A stretch of DNA of 16,723 nt from JACCUZ01 sp038246575 (GTDB taxonomy: Bacteria > Actinomycetota > Actinomycetes > JACCUZ01): the NCBI GenBank assembly GCA_038246575.1, contig JBBRVU010000084.1, positions 1-16,723 of the forward strand. The letters run 5' to 3'. Under the pieces are notes generated by a model. It worked only from the letters and a program-made list of their open reading frames with translations. It was not told the origin of the DNA and did no database searches. Made by a program: the position numbers and the translations under genes. Positions 1 through 6,803 of this stretch are shown here, piece by piece (position 1 is the stretch's first letter; the number at the start of each line of letters is the position of its first letter).

Positions 1-38
1 AGGTGGTCTCGGACTGAACGCAGAGATTCGGTGCTCAT
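1..38 (-). CDS. Possible Phd/YefM-type antitoxin, N-terminal fragment (runs off left edge)
   Basis: An ATG on the minus strand at 36-38 opens a frame that leaves the window and gives only 12 residues, MSTESLRSVRDH. From memory this resembles the start of actinobacterial Phd/YefM or RelB-type antitoxins, which bind their own operator and neutralise a RelE/YoeB- or PIN-type toxin encoded next door. A 14-bp perfect palindrome lies immediately upstream (40-53), as expected for an autoregulated antitoxin. No Shine-Dalgarno is visible. The sequence CACAAT ends 7 bases before the ATG, so a leaderless transcript is possible. The fragment is too short for a firm assignment and could be the start of another small protein. 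The toxin, if any, would lie outside the window. Confidence 0.4.
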   Translation of the reverse strand, partial: MSTESLRSVRDH

Positions 39-39
39 G

Positions 40-53
40 GCCACAATTGTGGC
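40..53. promoter_or_regulatory. 14-bp perfect palindrome, putative autoregulatory operator
   Basis: GCCACAATTGTGGC is its own reverse complement. It lies 1 base upstream of the minus-strand ATG at 36-38. This position suits a repressor site overlapping the promoter and start of the left-edge gene. Function is inferred from position and symmetry only. Confidence 0.4.
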
Positions 54-145
54 GCACGACGGCTCACAGCGCCACCCCCGCGCCCAACTCCGGAGGGCCC
101 GGACGGGCCACCCGTCACTCAGCGTGACGATGTCCAGAATTCTTT

Positions 146-167
146 TGTTAGCAAAATGTTAGCAAGA
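146..167. repeat. 11-bp tandem direct repeat beside the tRNA 3' flank
   Basis: TGTTAGCAAAA (146-156) is followed directly by TGTTAGCAAGA (157-167), 10 of 11 bases identical. The patch is clearly AT-richer than the surrounding DNA. One-helical-turn repeats next to a tRNA 3' end can be recombinase or regulator binding sites. Nothing here proves that role. Confidence 0.45.
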
Positions 168-191
168 TCGCGTACACAGAGTGATTGTTAT

Positions 192-210
192 GTCACAGCA
201 ACGCTGTGAC
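192..210 (-). terminator. Hairpin downstream of tRNA-Phe, possible terminator
   Basis: GTCACAGC (192-199) and GCTGTGAC (203-210) form a perfect 8-bp stem with a 3-base loop, 11 bases beyond the tRNA CCA end in the direction of tRNA transcription. No U-tract follows on the minus strand, as is common for actinobacterial terminators. It may act as terminator or as a processing signal. Confidence 0.4.
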
Positions 211-221
211 CTGCGGGTTTG

Positions 222-298
222 TGGTGGCCAGGGGCGGGGTCGAACCGCCGACCTTCCGATTTTCAGTCGGACGCTCGTACCAACTGAGCTACCTGGCC
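222..298 (-). tRNA. tRNA-Phe (anticodon GAA)
   Basis: The reverse complement folds as a complete cloverleaf: acceptor stem GGCCAGG paired with CCTGGCC, bases T8-A9, D-stem GCTC/GAGC, anticodon arm CCGACTGAAAATCGG with the loop centred on GAA, and a T-loop TTCGAAC. Discriminator A and an encoded CCA (222-224) are present, giving 77 nt with CCA. It decodes UUC/UUU. The 107-bp gap up to the aldehyde dehydrogenase stop at 406 holds no gene. It contains a TAACAT hexamer (minus strand, 330-335) that could be a -10 element, without a convincing -35. Confidence 0.97.
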
Positions 299-405
299 AG
301 GAGCCGACGATGCCGACCCACGCGGTGGAATGTTACAGCAGCGGCAAGCCTGGCTGGCTCACCTCCCAGCCGAGAACGACCGCCCGACGCGGCAGGCGCG
401 ACTCG

Positions 406-1932
406 TTACGACCGAGCCGCAGCCCACGGCGTTCGCCACGCCTCGGTGGCGCTGTAGATGCTCTTGACCTTCATCAGCTGACCGATTGCCTCGTCACCCA
501 TCTCCAGCCCGACGCCGCTCGTCTTGTAGCCCCCGTAGGGCGCGCCCGGGTGGAGGGCATGCACGCAGTTGGTCCAGATGAGCCCGGCCTTCAGCTCGGT
601 GCCCATCCGGCGTGCCAGGTGGACGTTCGACGTCCACACCGATGCGGCCAGCCCGTACGCAGTGTCGTTCGCCAACGCGATCGCCTCGTCAACCGTGTCG
701 AAGACGAACGATGTGAGGACCGGGCCGAAGATCTCCTCCTGGGCGATGCGCATCGAGGGCTGCACATCGGTGAACACGACCGGGCGATGGAAGCAACCCA
801 CGTCCGGCACGGCCGCGCCGCTCTCGAGCAGGGTGGCGCCTTCATCAATCCCGGACGCAACGTAGGACCGCACCGTCTCGAGCTGCTGCGCCGACACGAG
901 CGGCCCGATCGCGGTGGACTCGTCCAGTGGATCTCCGATCTGCACGTCGCCCATGCGGGCCATGACCAAGTCCTGGACTCGATCCGCGACGTCCGCATGG
1001 ACCAGCAGCCGGGTCCCAGCGGTGCAGGTCTGGCCCGTGTTCAGCAACGCCGTGAAGACGATCGCGTCGGCGGCCGACTCCAGGTCAGCATCGGGGAAGA
1101 CGACGATGGGGCTCTTGCCGCCCAGCTCGAGGCTCACCGACTTCAGGAGCTCGCCGCACGCGGCCCCGATCATCCGACCCACGGAGCTCGATCCGGTGAA
1201 GGTGATCTTCTCGGCGCCCGGGTGGCGGACCAGCGCGTCGCCGGTGACCTCCCCCGGACCGTTGACGACGCTGAGCAGCTCGGGCGGAAGGCCGGCGTCG
1301 AGCAGGCACTGGGCCAGGAGCAGCGCCGAGAGCGGTGAGTCCTCGGCAGGCTTGAGCACCACGGCGTTGCCGGTGGCCAGGGCAGGCGCAAGCTTCGTTG
1401 CCGCGTTGGTGAGCGGGTAGTTCCACGGTGTGATGGCGCCGACCACGCCGTACGGCTCCCGGACCACGGTGGTCGACAGACCTGGCTGCACCGGCACGAC
1501 GGCGCCTCGCAGCCGGTCCGTGCTGCCGGCCCAGAACTCGAAGAGCCGGGCGGCGCGCTCGACGTCCTTGGTCGTCGTGTCCCGGATCGGACGCCCCACG
1601 TCCAAGGTGTCGGCCAGGCCGAGCGTCTGAGCCCGGTCGCGGATGGTGTCGGCCACCCGGCGGAGGATCCTGGCCCGGTCCTGCCCGTCCGTGCGCCACC
1701 AGCGATCACTCGCCTCGACCCCGGCCGTCACCGCCCGGTCCACCAGCTCCGGGCCCGCCACGGCGACGTCGGCGAGCGTGCGTCCCGTGGTGGGGTCGAC
1801 GGTCGAGATGGTCCCGTCGCCCTCGGCAACCCAGGCCCCGGCGATCAGGTTGGGCAGGTGCGGGCCACGGCCACCTGGCAGCTCATCGCGCAGCCGGTCC
1901 ATCGCTGCGTCGTGCTGATCGAAGTCGTTCAC
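406..1932 (-). CDS. NAD(P)-dependent aldehyde dehydrogenase (betaine-aldehyde-dehydrogenase-like)
   Basis: This 508-residue cytosolic enzyme oxidises an aldehyde to a carboxylic acid using NAD(P)+. Visible family marks are PWNYPLTN with Asn171, the cofactor-site Lys194 (LKPAE), the FTGSSSVG loop at 245-252, the general base Glu269 in LELGGKSP and the catalytic Cys303 in NTGQTCTAGTR, then EEIFGPV near the C-terminus. Length is normal for the family. The start is GTG at 1930-1932, preceded by a strong AAGGAG seven bases upstream (1940-1945); an internal ATG at residue 11 is less well placed. It is the last gene of the leftward operon, 80 bp after the binding protein and just beyond a large hairpin. 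It probably completes the alcohol-aldehyde-acid sequence begun by the iron-ADH-like enzyme. The substrate is unknown; motifs alone do not separate betaine aldehyde from other aldehydes. Confidence 0.93.
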   Translation of the reverse strand: MNDFDQHDAAMDRLRDELPGGRGPHLPNLIAGAWVAEGDGTISTVDPTTGRTLADVAVAGPELVDRAVTAGVEASDRWWRTDGQDRARILRRVADTIRDRAQTLGLADTLDVGRPIRDTTTKDVERAARLFEFWAGSTDRLRGAVVPVQPGLSTTVVREPYGVVGAITPWNYPLTNAATKLAPALATGNAVVLKPAEDSPLSALLLAQCLLDAGLPPELLSVVNGPGEVTGDALVRHPGAEKITFTGSSSVGRMIGAACGELLKSVSLELGGKSPIVVFPDADLESAADAIVFTALLNTGQTCTAGTRLLVHADVADRVQDLVMARMGDVQIGDPLDESTAIGPLVSAQQLETVRSYVASGIDEGATLLESGAAVPDVGCFHRPVVFTDVQPSMRIAQEEIFGPVLTSFVFDTVDEAIALANDTAYGLAASVWTSNVHLARRMGTELKAGLIWTNCVHALHPGAPYGGYKTSGVGLEMGDEAIGQLMKVKSIYSATEAWRTPWAAARS

Positions 1933-1953
1933 CGAAGAACTCCTTGCGTGAGG

Positions 1954-1998
1954 GGTGCTTCCCGGCCGGCACGGGGGATGGCTCAGCCGGGAAGCACC
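1954..1998 (-). promoter_or_regulatory. Large intergenic hairpin between binding protein and aldehyde dehydrogenase
   Basis: GGTGCTTCCCGGC (1954-1966) and GCCGGGAAGCACC (1986-1998) are perfect 13-bp inverted repeats around a 19-base loop. The hairpin lies between the binding-protein stop and the ribosome-binding site of the aldehyde dehydrogenase (AAGGAG at 1940-1945). No U-tract follows. It could protect the binding-protein mRNA 3' end, attenuate transcription, or modulate translation of the dehydrogenase. High-expression binding proteins are often followed by such stems. Confidence 0.65.
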
Positions 1999-2012
1999 GT
2001 CGCTCCCCGCGG

Positions 2013-3080
2013 TCAGGAACCGTCGGGCGGATACAGGATGGTGCGGTCGAACGAGTCCAGGCTGTCGGGGGTCACCTCGACCGGGACCAGGTAGGCCTCC
2101 TGCTCGACGTCGTCACCGTTGAGCTTCTGCACGACCGTGTCGATGACGACTCGTCCCAGCAGGACCGAGCCACCGACGCTGGTGTGCTGGACCCAGCCTT
2201 CCTTCATCAGCCGCTCCAGGTCCGGGTCCATGTCGACCGTGGTCACCTGGACCTCGCCCGGCTGCTTGCCTGCGGCCTGCAGGGACTGCACGACCGCCTG
2301 GGCCACGACACTGTTGAAGGCGTAGAAGCCCTTGACGTTGGGGTCGGCCTGCAGGATGTTCTCGGCTGCCTGCAGCGAGCTCGGCAGGTCGCTGAGGTTG
2401 TTCAGTGCCTTGACCACCTTGACGTCGGGGCACGCCGAGAGCGCGCGCTGGACGCCGACCTCACGCAGCTTGATCAGGTCGATGCCGGGAGGTCCGAGCA
2501 GCAGACCTACCCCGTCACCACCGGAGAGGTTCTCGCACAGGTACTTGCCGGAGTTGAAGCCGGCCAGCTCGCTGTCCTCGCCCCGCTTGATGACCTCGTC
2601 GGACTCGGGGAACACCCCGTCGCCGACGACCAGGACGCCGGCCTTCTGGGCGGCCTCGAGCGCCGGCACGGTCCCGGTGCTGCTGGTGACCGCGATGGCG
2701 ATGGCGTCGTACTTCTTCTGCACGGCGTTCTCGATCTGCGAGATCTGCTTCTCGATGTTGGCGTAGCCGCCGGCGTCCATGAAGTCGACACTGACGCCGA
2801 CCTTCTCGGCCTCGTCACGGTAGCCGTATGACTTCTGCTGGAAGTACGGGTCGCCGGCGTTGGGGAACAGGACCGCGATCCGATAGGGCTTGTCGGCCTT
2901 GAGCCCATCGGCGACCTCTGCGACGGGCAGGTCAGCAGGCTTTCCGGTCAGCGTCGCCTCTGGCTTGCTCGTGCCGCCGCCGGAGCTCTGGTCTGTCTCG
3001 GCTGACCCCCCGCAGGCAGCCAGTGCGATCGCCAGCCCGGCGACGATCGCGAGCTTGTAGCTGTGCTTCTTCCCGAACAT
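2013..3080 (-). CDS. CUT2-type sugar ABC transporter substrate-binding lipoprotein
   Basis: This 355-residue extracytoplasmic lipoprotein belongs to the periplasmic-binding-protein type 1 (RbsB-like) fold and would deliver ligand to the adjacent CUT2 permease. The N-terminus MFGKKHSYK, a hydrophobic stretch and the lipobox LAAC with Cys23 are clear. A Ser/Thr/Gly-rich linker follows, then the first lobe with IAVLFPNAGDPYFQQ and the segment around residues 90-150 (ANIEKQISQIENAV, DAIAIAVTSS). The start is ATG at 3078-3080 with AGAGG four bases upstream. It lies 62 bp after the permease in the same operon, so it is the fifth structural gene rather than the first. The sequence has some resemblance to TorT-like binding proteins, so the ligand need not be a sugar. 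The ligand is unknown. Confidence 0.88.
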   Translation of the reverse strand: MFGKKHSYKLAIVAGLAIALAACGGSAETDQSSGGGTSKPEATLTGKPADLPVAEVADGLKADKPYRIAVLFPNAGDPYFQQKSYGYRDEAEKVGVSVDFMDAGGYANIEKQISQIENAVQKKYDAIAIAVTSSTGTVPALEAAQKAGVLVVGDGVFPESDEVIKRGEDSELAGFNSGKYLCENLSGGDGVGLLLGPPGIDLIKLREVGVQRALSACPDVKVVKALNNLSDLPSSLQAAENILQADPNVKGFYAFNSVVAQAVVQSLQAAGKQPGEVQVTTVDMDPDLERLMKEGWVQHTSVGGSVLLGRVVIDTVVQKLNGDDVEQEAYLVPVEVTPDSLDSFDRTILYPPDGS

Positions 3081-3142
3081 GATGCCTCTTCGTGGTAGGG
3101 GATGTGTTGACTGCTGATCACTTGGTCTCGTGCCCGGCTGTG

Positions 3143-4108
3143 TCAGTGCTTTCGGCCCCCCTCACGGAGCACGGTCAGCAAGACCGCGCCGATCGTCGCC
3201 GCACCGATCACGATCCGTTGGATGAAGGTGGAGACCCCGAGGAGATCCAGACCGTTGCGCACGATGCCCACCAGCAGGACGCCGTAGATGGTGCCGACCA
3301 GTCGGCCGCGGCCGCCGAAGAGCGAGGTGCCGCCGATGACCACGGCCGCGACAGCCTCGAGCTCGAGGCCCTGCCCGAGCAGTGGCTGCCCGGAGCGCAC
3401 CCGGGCCGTGAGGATGACGCCACCCAGGGCGGCGGTGAGACCGCTGAGCAGGTAGACCGAGAGCTTGACTCGGGCGACCGGGATGCCGGCCAGCTGGGCG
3501 GCTTGCTGGTTGCCACCGACGGCGTAGACGTACGTGCCGAACTTGGTCCGCGTGATCAGCAGGTAGAAGAGCACGAAGACGACGGCCGCGACGATGACGG
3601 GCACCGGCACCGGACCGACGAACCCGATCCCGAGCTGGAAGAACCAGGAGTCGGGCAGCTGGAATATGGGGTCGCCGTTGGTCAGCGTGAGTGCCGTGCC
3701 GCTGACGATGGACAGCATGCCGAGCGTCACGATGAAGGGGGTCACTGCGGTGTAGCCGATGATCAGCCCGTTCACCAGGCCGACGAGGAGCCCGGCTCCC
3801 AGCGCCAGCGCGATGCCCAGCAGCGGGTTGCCGTCCCTGAGCCCGGTCGCTGTCAGCACGCTGGCCAGCGCCACCGTCGACCCGACCGACAGGTCGATGC
3901 CTGCGGTGAGGATGACGACCGTCTGTGCGGTGGCGATGAGACCGAGCACCGCGACCTGGCGAGCGACGTTGGAGAAGTTGGACGCCTCGGCGAAGTTGGG
4001 CGCCTGGACAGCGAAGAAGATGAACAGAGCGACGAGGGCGACGGGCAGCCCCGCGGTCTCCCACTGGATGGAGTCCAGCCGGCTTCGCGCCGAGCGCACG
4101 GCACTCAC
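3143..4108 (-). CDS. CUT2-type ABC transporter permease (RbsC/BPD_transp_2 family)
   Basis: This 321-residue integral membrane protein forms the channel of a ribose-type importer. It contains many hydrophobic segments, starting with LPVALVALFIFFAVQ near residue 20, and carries the family-typical GIDLSVGSTVALASV motif plus GGTSLFGGRGR near the C-terminus. The start is taken as GTG at 4106-4108, which overlaps the ATPase stop as GTGA; the frame is open further upstream but that part lies inside the ATPase gene and has no membrane character. The 4-base overlap implies translational coupling. One permease gene per operon is normal for CUT2 systems, where it works as a dimer. Confidence 0.92.
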   Translation of the reverse strand: MSAVRSARSRLDSIQWETAGLPVALVALFIFFAVQAPNFAEASNFSNVARQVAVLGLIATAQTVVILTAGIDLSVGSTVALASVLTATGLRDGNPLLGIALALGAGLLVGLVNGLIIGYTAVTPFIVTLGMLSIVSGTALTLTNGDPIFQLPDSWFFQLGIGFVGPVPVPVIVAAVVFVLFYLLITRTKFGTYVYAVGGNQQAAQLAGIPVARVKLSVYLLSGLTAALGGVILTARVRSGQPLLGQGLELEAVAAVVIGGTSLFGGRGRLVGTIYGVLLVGIVRNGLDLLGVSTFIQRIVIGAATIGAVLLTVLREGGRKH

Positions 4109-5613
4109 GCGGCGGCCCCCTCGACGGGCAGCGCCGCGCGAAGGAGAGCCTCCGGTGAGACGTCGTCCTTGGAGAACTCCGCGCTGATGCGGCCCTGCCG
4201 CATGACCAGCACGCGGTCGCTGAGCCCGATGACCTCGGGCAGGTCGGACGAGACGACGAGGACGGCCTTGCCCTCGGCGGCGAGCTGCGCGATGAGCTGA
4301 TAGATCTCGATCTTCGCGCCGATGTCGACGCCACGAGTGGGCTCGTCGAGCAGGATGACGTCGCTGCCCGCGGCCAGGGCGCGGGCGATCACGACCTTCT
4401 GCTGGTTCCCCCCCGAGAGATTGCCCACGGGGACCCGGGTGTCCGGTGCCTTGACCCGCATCGCCTGCATGAAGCGTTGGGCAAGGGCCTCGAGCCTGGA
4501 CCGCAGGAGCGCGCCGCGGGACGTGCACTCGTCGAGCGCCGAGAGGCAGATGTTGTCCCGGATGCTCATCGGCAGGACGAGTCCCCAGGCGTGCCGGTCC
4601 TCGGGGACGAGGGCGAGCTTGGCGTCCAGCGACCGCCGCGGGGATCCGTCGGGAACGATCTGCCGGCCGTTCACCTGGGCTCGTCCGCCGGCCTTGTCGA
4701 GACCGTAGAGCCCCCGCAGCAGCTCCGTACGGCCGGCTCCGACGAGCCCGAAGATGCCGATGACCTCGCCGGACCGCAGAGTGAACGACACGTCGTCGAC
4801 CACGCCGGGGACGGTGAGCCCCTCGACGGTCAGCAGTGCCTCGCCGATCGTCGCGTCCCTGGCCGGGAACTCCTCGCTGACATCACGACCGACCATGAGC
4901 CGTACGAGTGCGGCGAGCGGTGTGGTCGCGGGAAGTCCAGCCTCCACGACACGGCCGTCCCGCATGACGGTGACGCGGTCGGCGATCCGCTCGATCTCCT
5001 CGAGCCGGTGCGAGATGTAGATGACGCCGACGCCTTCGGACCGGATCTGACGGATCCGGTCGAAGAGCTCCTCGGTCTCCTGCTCGGACAGCGAAGAGGT
5101 CGGTTCGTCGAGGATCAGGACGCGGGGGTTCTGGGCGAGCGCACCGACGATCTCGACGACCTGCCGGACCGCGAGACTCAGGCGCCGCACAGGAGTGTTG
5201 GGATCGATGTCCAGCTTGAGCGAGGCCATCAGCTTCCGCGCCTCGCGTTCCATCTCGCCGCGGGAGAGGATCGGTGTCCCGGGCCGGCAGATCTCCCGGC
5301 CGAGGAAGATGTTCTGTGCCGCCGTCAGGTCCGGGACGAGCGAGAGCTCCTGGTGCACCGTGCTGATCCCTGCCTGCTGGGCGGCATGCGGGTTGGGCAG
5401 GACGGCCGTCTCGCCGGCGATCCGGATCGTCCCGGCGTCGGGCTGGACCGCGCCGGACAGCACCTTGACCAGCGTCGACTTCCCGGCACCGTTCTCCCCG
5501 AGGAGCACGTGCACCTCGCCGGGCAGGACCTCCACGTCAACCCCGTCGAGTGCCTGGACACCGGGGTAGCGCTTGGACACCCCGGACACGCGAACCGCTG
5601 CGGGCCCCGTCAT
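4105..5613 (-). CDS. CUT2-type sugar ABC transporter ATP-binding protein (two ABC domains, RbsA/MglA-like)
   Basis: This 502-residue protein has two fused nucleotide-binding domains, the usual length and layout of RbsA/MglA. Domain 1 has Walker A GENGAGKST (residues 39-47), a Q-loop at HQELS (87-91), a degenerate signature LSLAVRQ (145-151) and Walker B VLILDEPTSS with Glu170. Domain 2 has a non-canonical Walker A region GLVGAGRTEL, as typical of this family, but a full signature LSGGNQQK and Walker B ILLDEPTRGVD. It energises uptake through the downstream permease. The ATG at 5611-5613 overlaps the iron-ADH-like stop (ATGA), and its own stop overlaps the permease start. Confidence 0.95.
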   Translation of the reverse strand: MTGPAAVRVSGVSKRYPGVQALDGVDVEVLPGEVHVLLGENGAGKSTLVKVLSGAVQPDAGTIRIAGETAVLPNPHAAQQAGISTVHQELSLVPDLTAAQNIFLGREICRPGTPILSRGEMEREARKLMASLKLDIDPNTPVRRLSLAVRQVVEIVGALAQNPRVLILDEPTSSLSEQETEELFDRIRQIRSEGVGVIYISHRLEEIERIADRVTVMRDGRVVEAGLPATTPLAALVRLMVGRDVSEEFPARDATIGEALLTVEGLTVPGVVDDVSFTLRSGEVIGIFGLVGAGRTELLRGLYGLDKAGGRAQVNGRQIVPDGSPRRSLDAKLALVPEDRHAWGLVLPMSIRDNICLSALDECTSRGALLRSRLEALAQRFMQAMRVKAPDTRVPVGNLSGGNQQKVVIARALAAGSDVILLDEPTRGVDIGAKIEIYQLIAQLAAEGKAVLVVSSDLPEVIGLSDRVLVMRQGRISAEFSKDDVSPEALLRAALPVEGAAA

Positions 5614-6803
5614 GTCGCCTGCTCCAGGATGTCGCGCACGTCGTCCCGGGTGACAGGTCGCGGGCTGCCCGCAACCACCAGGTCCTGCATGACGGCATCG
5701 GCCAGCTCGCTGAAGTCCGCGCGCTCGACACCCAGGGCGGTGAGATTCTCGGGCAGCCCCAGGTCCCGGGTGAGGCGCTCGACCTGGGCAGCGGCGGCCT
5801 CGGCTGCCTCGGCATCAGACATCGTCGACGTGTCGACCCCGAGGGCGCCGGCCACCAGCGCCTGACGCCCGGCGGTGGCGGGAGACAGCCAGCGCATGAC
5901 GGACGGCAGCACGGCGCAGCTCGTCCACCCGTGCTGGACGCGGTAGCGCGCACCGATCTGATGCCCGATCGCGTGCGAGAGGCCGAGGGTGAGGTTCATC
6001 TCGCCGAAGTACGAGGCCCAGGCGCCGATCTGCCCCTCGGCTCGGGCTTCGACATCGTCCGGGCTCGCCACTGCGGCGCGCAGACTGGCGGACAGTCGGC
6101 GGATCGCGTCAAGACTCAGCGCGTCGGTGATCGGGCCCTGTCGTGGTGAGTAGACCGTCTCGATCGCGTGGTCGAGGGCGCGCATCCCCGTGCTCACCCA
6201 GATGTCGATCGGGGTGGTGACCGCGAGCTGCGGGTCGAGGATGACCGAACGGGGCGTCAGCTCGTCCGCGATCAACAGGTCCTTGGTGTTGCGCGTCTCG
6301 TCGGTGACGGCACCGGCGTTGGCGAACTCGGCAGCTGACAGCGTCGTCGGGATCGCCACGATCGGCAGAGCCGATCCGCTGGTCTTCGGGATCTCCACGG
6401 CGTCGGGTGGGGTGAACGTCGCCCGCCAAGCCTGCAGCGCGGAGGCCTCCGTGACGCCTTCTCCGGCAGCGAGGGCCAGAGCGCGGGCGGCATCCACCAC
6501 GCTTCCCGCTCCGAGCGAGACGATCAGGTCGGGGGTGTGCCGGTGCACGAGGTCGACGCCGTGCTGCAGGCAGCCGTACGGGACGTGGGGTCGGACGCCG
6601 TCGAAGACGGCTACCAACCGGTCCCCGAGAACGTCGGCCACCCGGCCGCCGACGTCCCTGTGCGCGTTGACCGTCGGGGAGCTGACCAGCATGACGCGAC
6701 TCGCGCCCAGTCGGTCGATCTCCGAGCCCAGCTGCTCGACTGCCCCCGCACCGAAGTGCACCACGTCCATCGGCAGGTACCAGAAGTGACTGATCTGATT
6801 CAT
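5610..6803 (-). CDS. Iron-containing alcohol dehydrogenase / maleylacetate-reductase-like protein
   Basis: This 397-residue cytosolic oxidoreductase is of normal family length. The N-terminal cofactor-binding half shows VSLGAGSVVDAARA (95-108), equivalent to the GGGS-DxxK region, and IPTTLSAAE (151-159). The metal-site half shows MRALDHAIE with His212 and SHAIGHQIGARYRVQHG with His277, His281 and His291, whose 14-residue spacing matches FucO. The position of the FucO metal ligand Asp196 is Arg208 here, with an Asp moved next to the His (211). Maleylacetate reductases also lack that Asp and work without metal, so this may be a metal-independent MAR-like reductase or have an altered site. In context it could interconvert an alcohol and an aldehyde or ketone. 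It overlaps both neighbours by 4 bases. Confidence 0.9.
   Translation of the reverse strand: MNQISHFWYLPMDVVHFGAGAVEQLGSEIDRLGASRVMLVSSPTVNAHRDVGGRVADVLGDRLVAVFDGVRPHVPYGCLQHGVDLVHRHTPDLIVSLGAGSVVDAARALALAAGEGVTEASALQAWRATFTPPDAVEIPKTSGSALPIVAIPTTLSAAEFANAGAVTDETRNTKDLLIADELTPRSVILDPQLAVTTPIDIWVSTGMRALDHAIETVYSPRQGPITDALSLDAIRRLSASLRAAVASPDDVEARAEGQIGAWASYFGEMNLTLGLSHAIGHQIGARYRVQHGWTSCAVLPSVMRWLSPATAGRQALVAGALGVDTSTMSDAEAAEAAAAQVERLTRDLGLPENLTALGVERADFSELADAVMQDLVVAGSPRPVTRDDVRDILEQAT

Noticed and set aside
347..372. 6-bp inverted repeat GGCTGG...CCAGCC as a terminator for the leftward operon
   Set aside because: Short stem with an 8-base loop and no U-tract; too weak to call, although it lies downstream of the aldehyde dehydrogenase stop.
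3092..4300. Long plus-strand open frame (402 codons) opposite the permease and ATPase
   Set aside because: Asp/Glu/Gln/His/Arg-rich composition with no family motifs; it is the antisense shadow of well-supported ABC transporter genes.
4109..4528. Upstream extension of the CUT2 permease frame
   Set aside because: It lies within the ATPase gene, reads as Arg/Pro/His-rich sequence without membrane segments, and the GTGA overlap gives a natural start.
4477..5865. Plus-strand open frame (462 codons) opposite the ABC ATPase and ADH genes
   Set aside because: No recognisable domains and wrong composition; the minus strand has complete Walker and signature motifs throughout.
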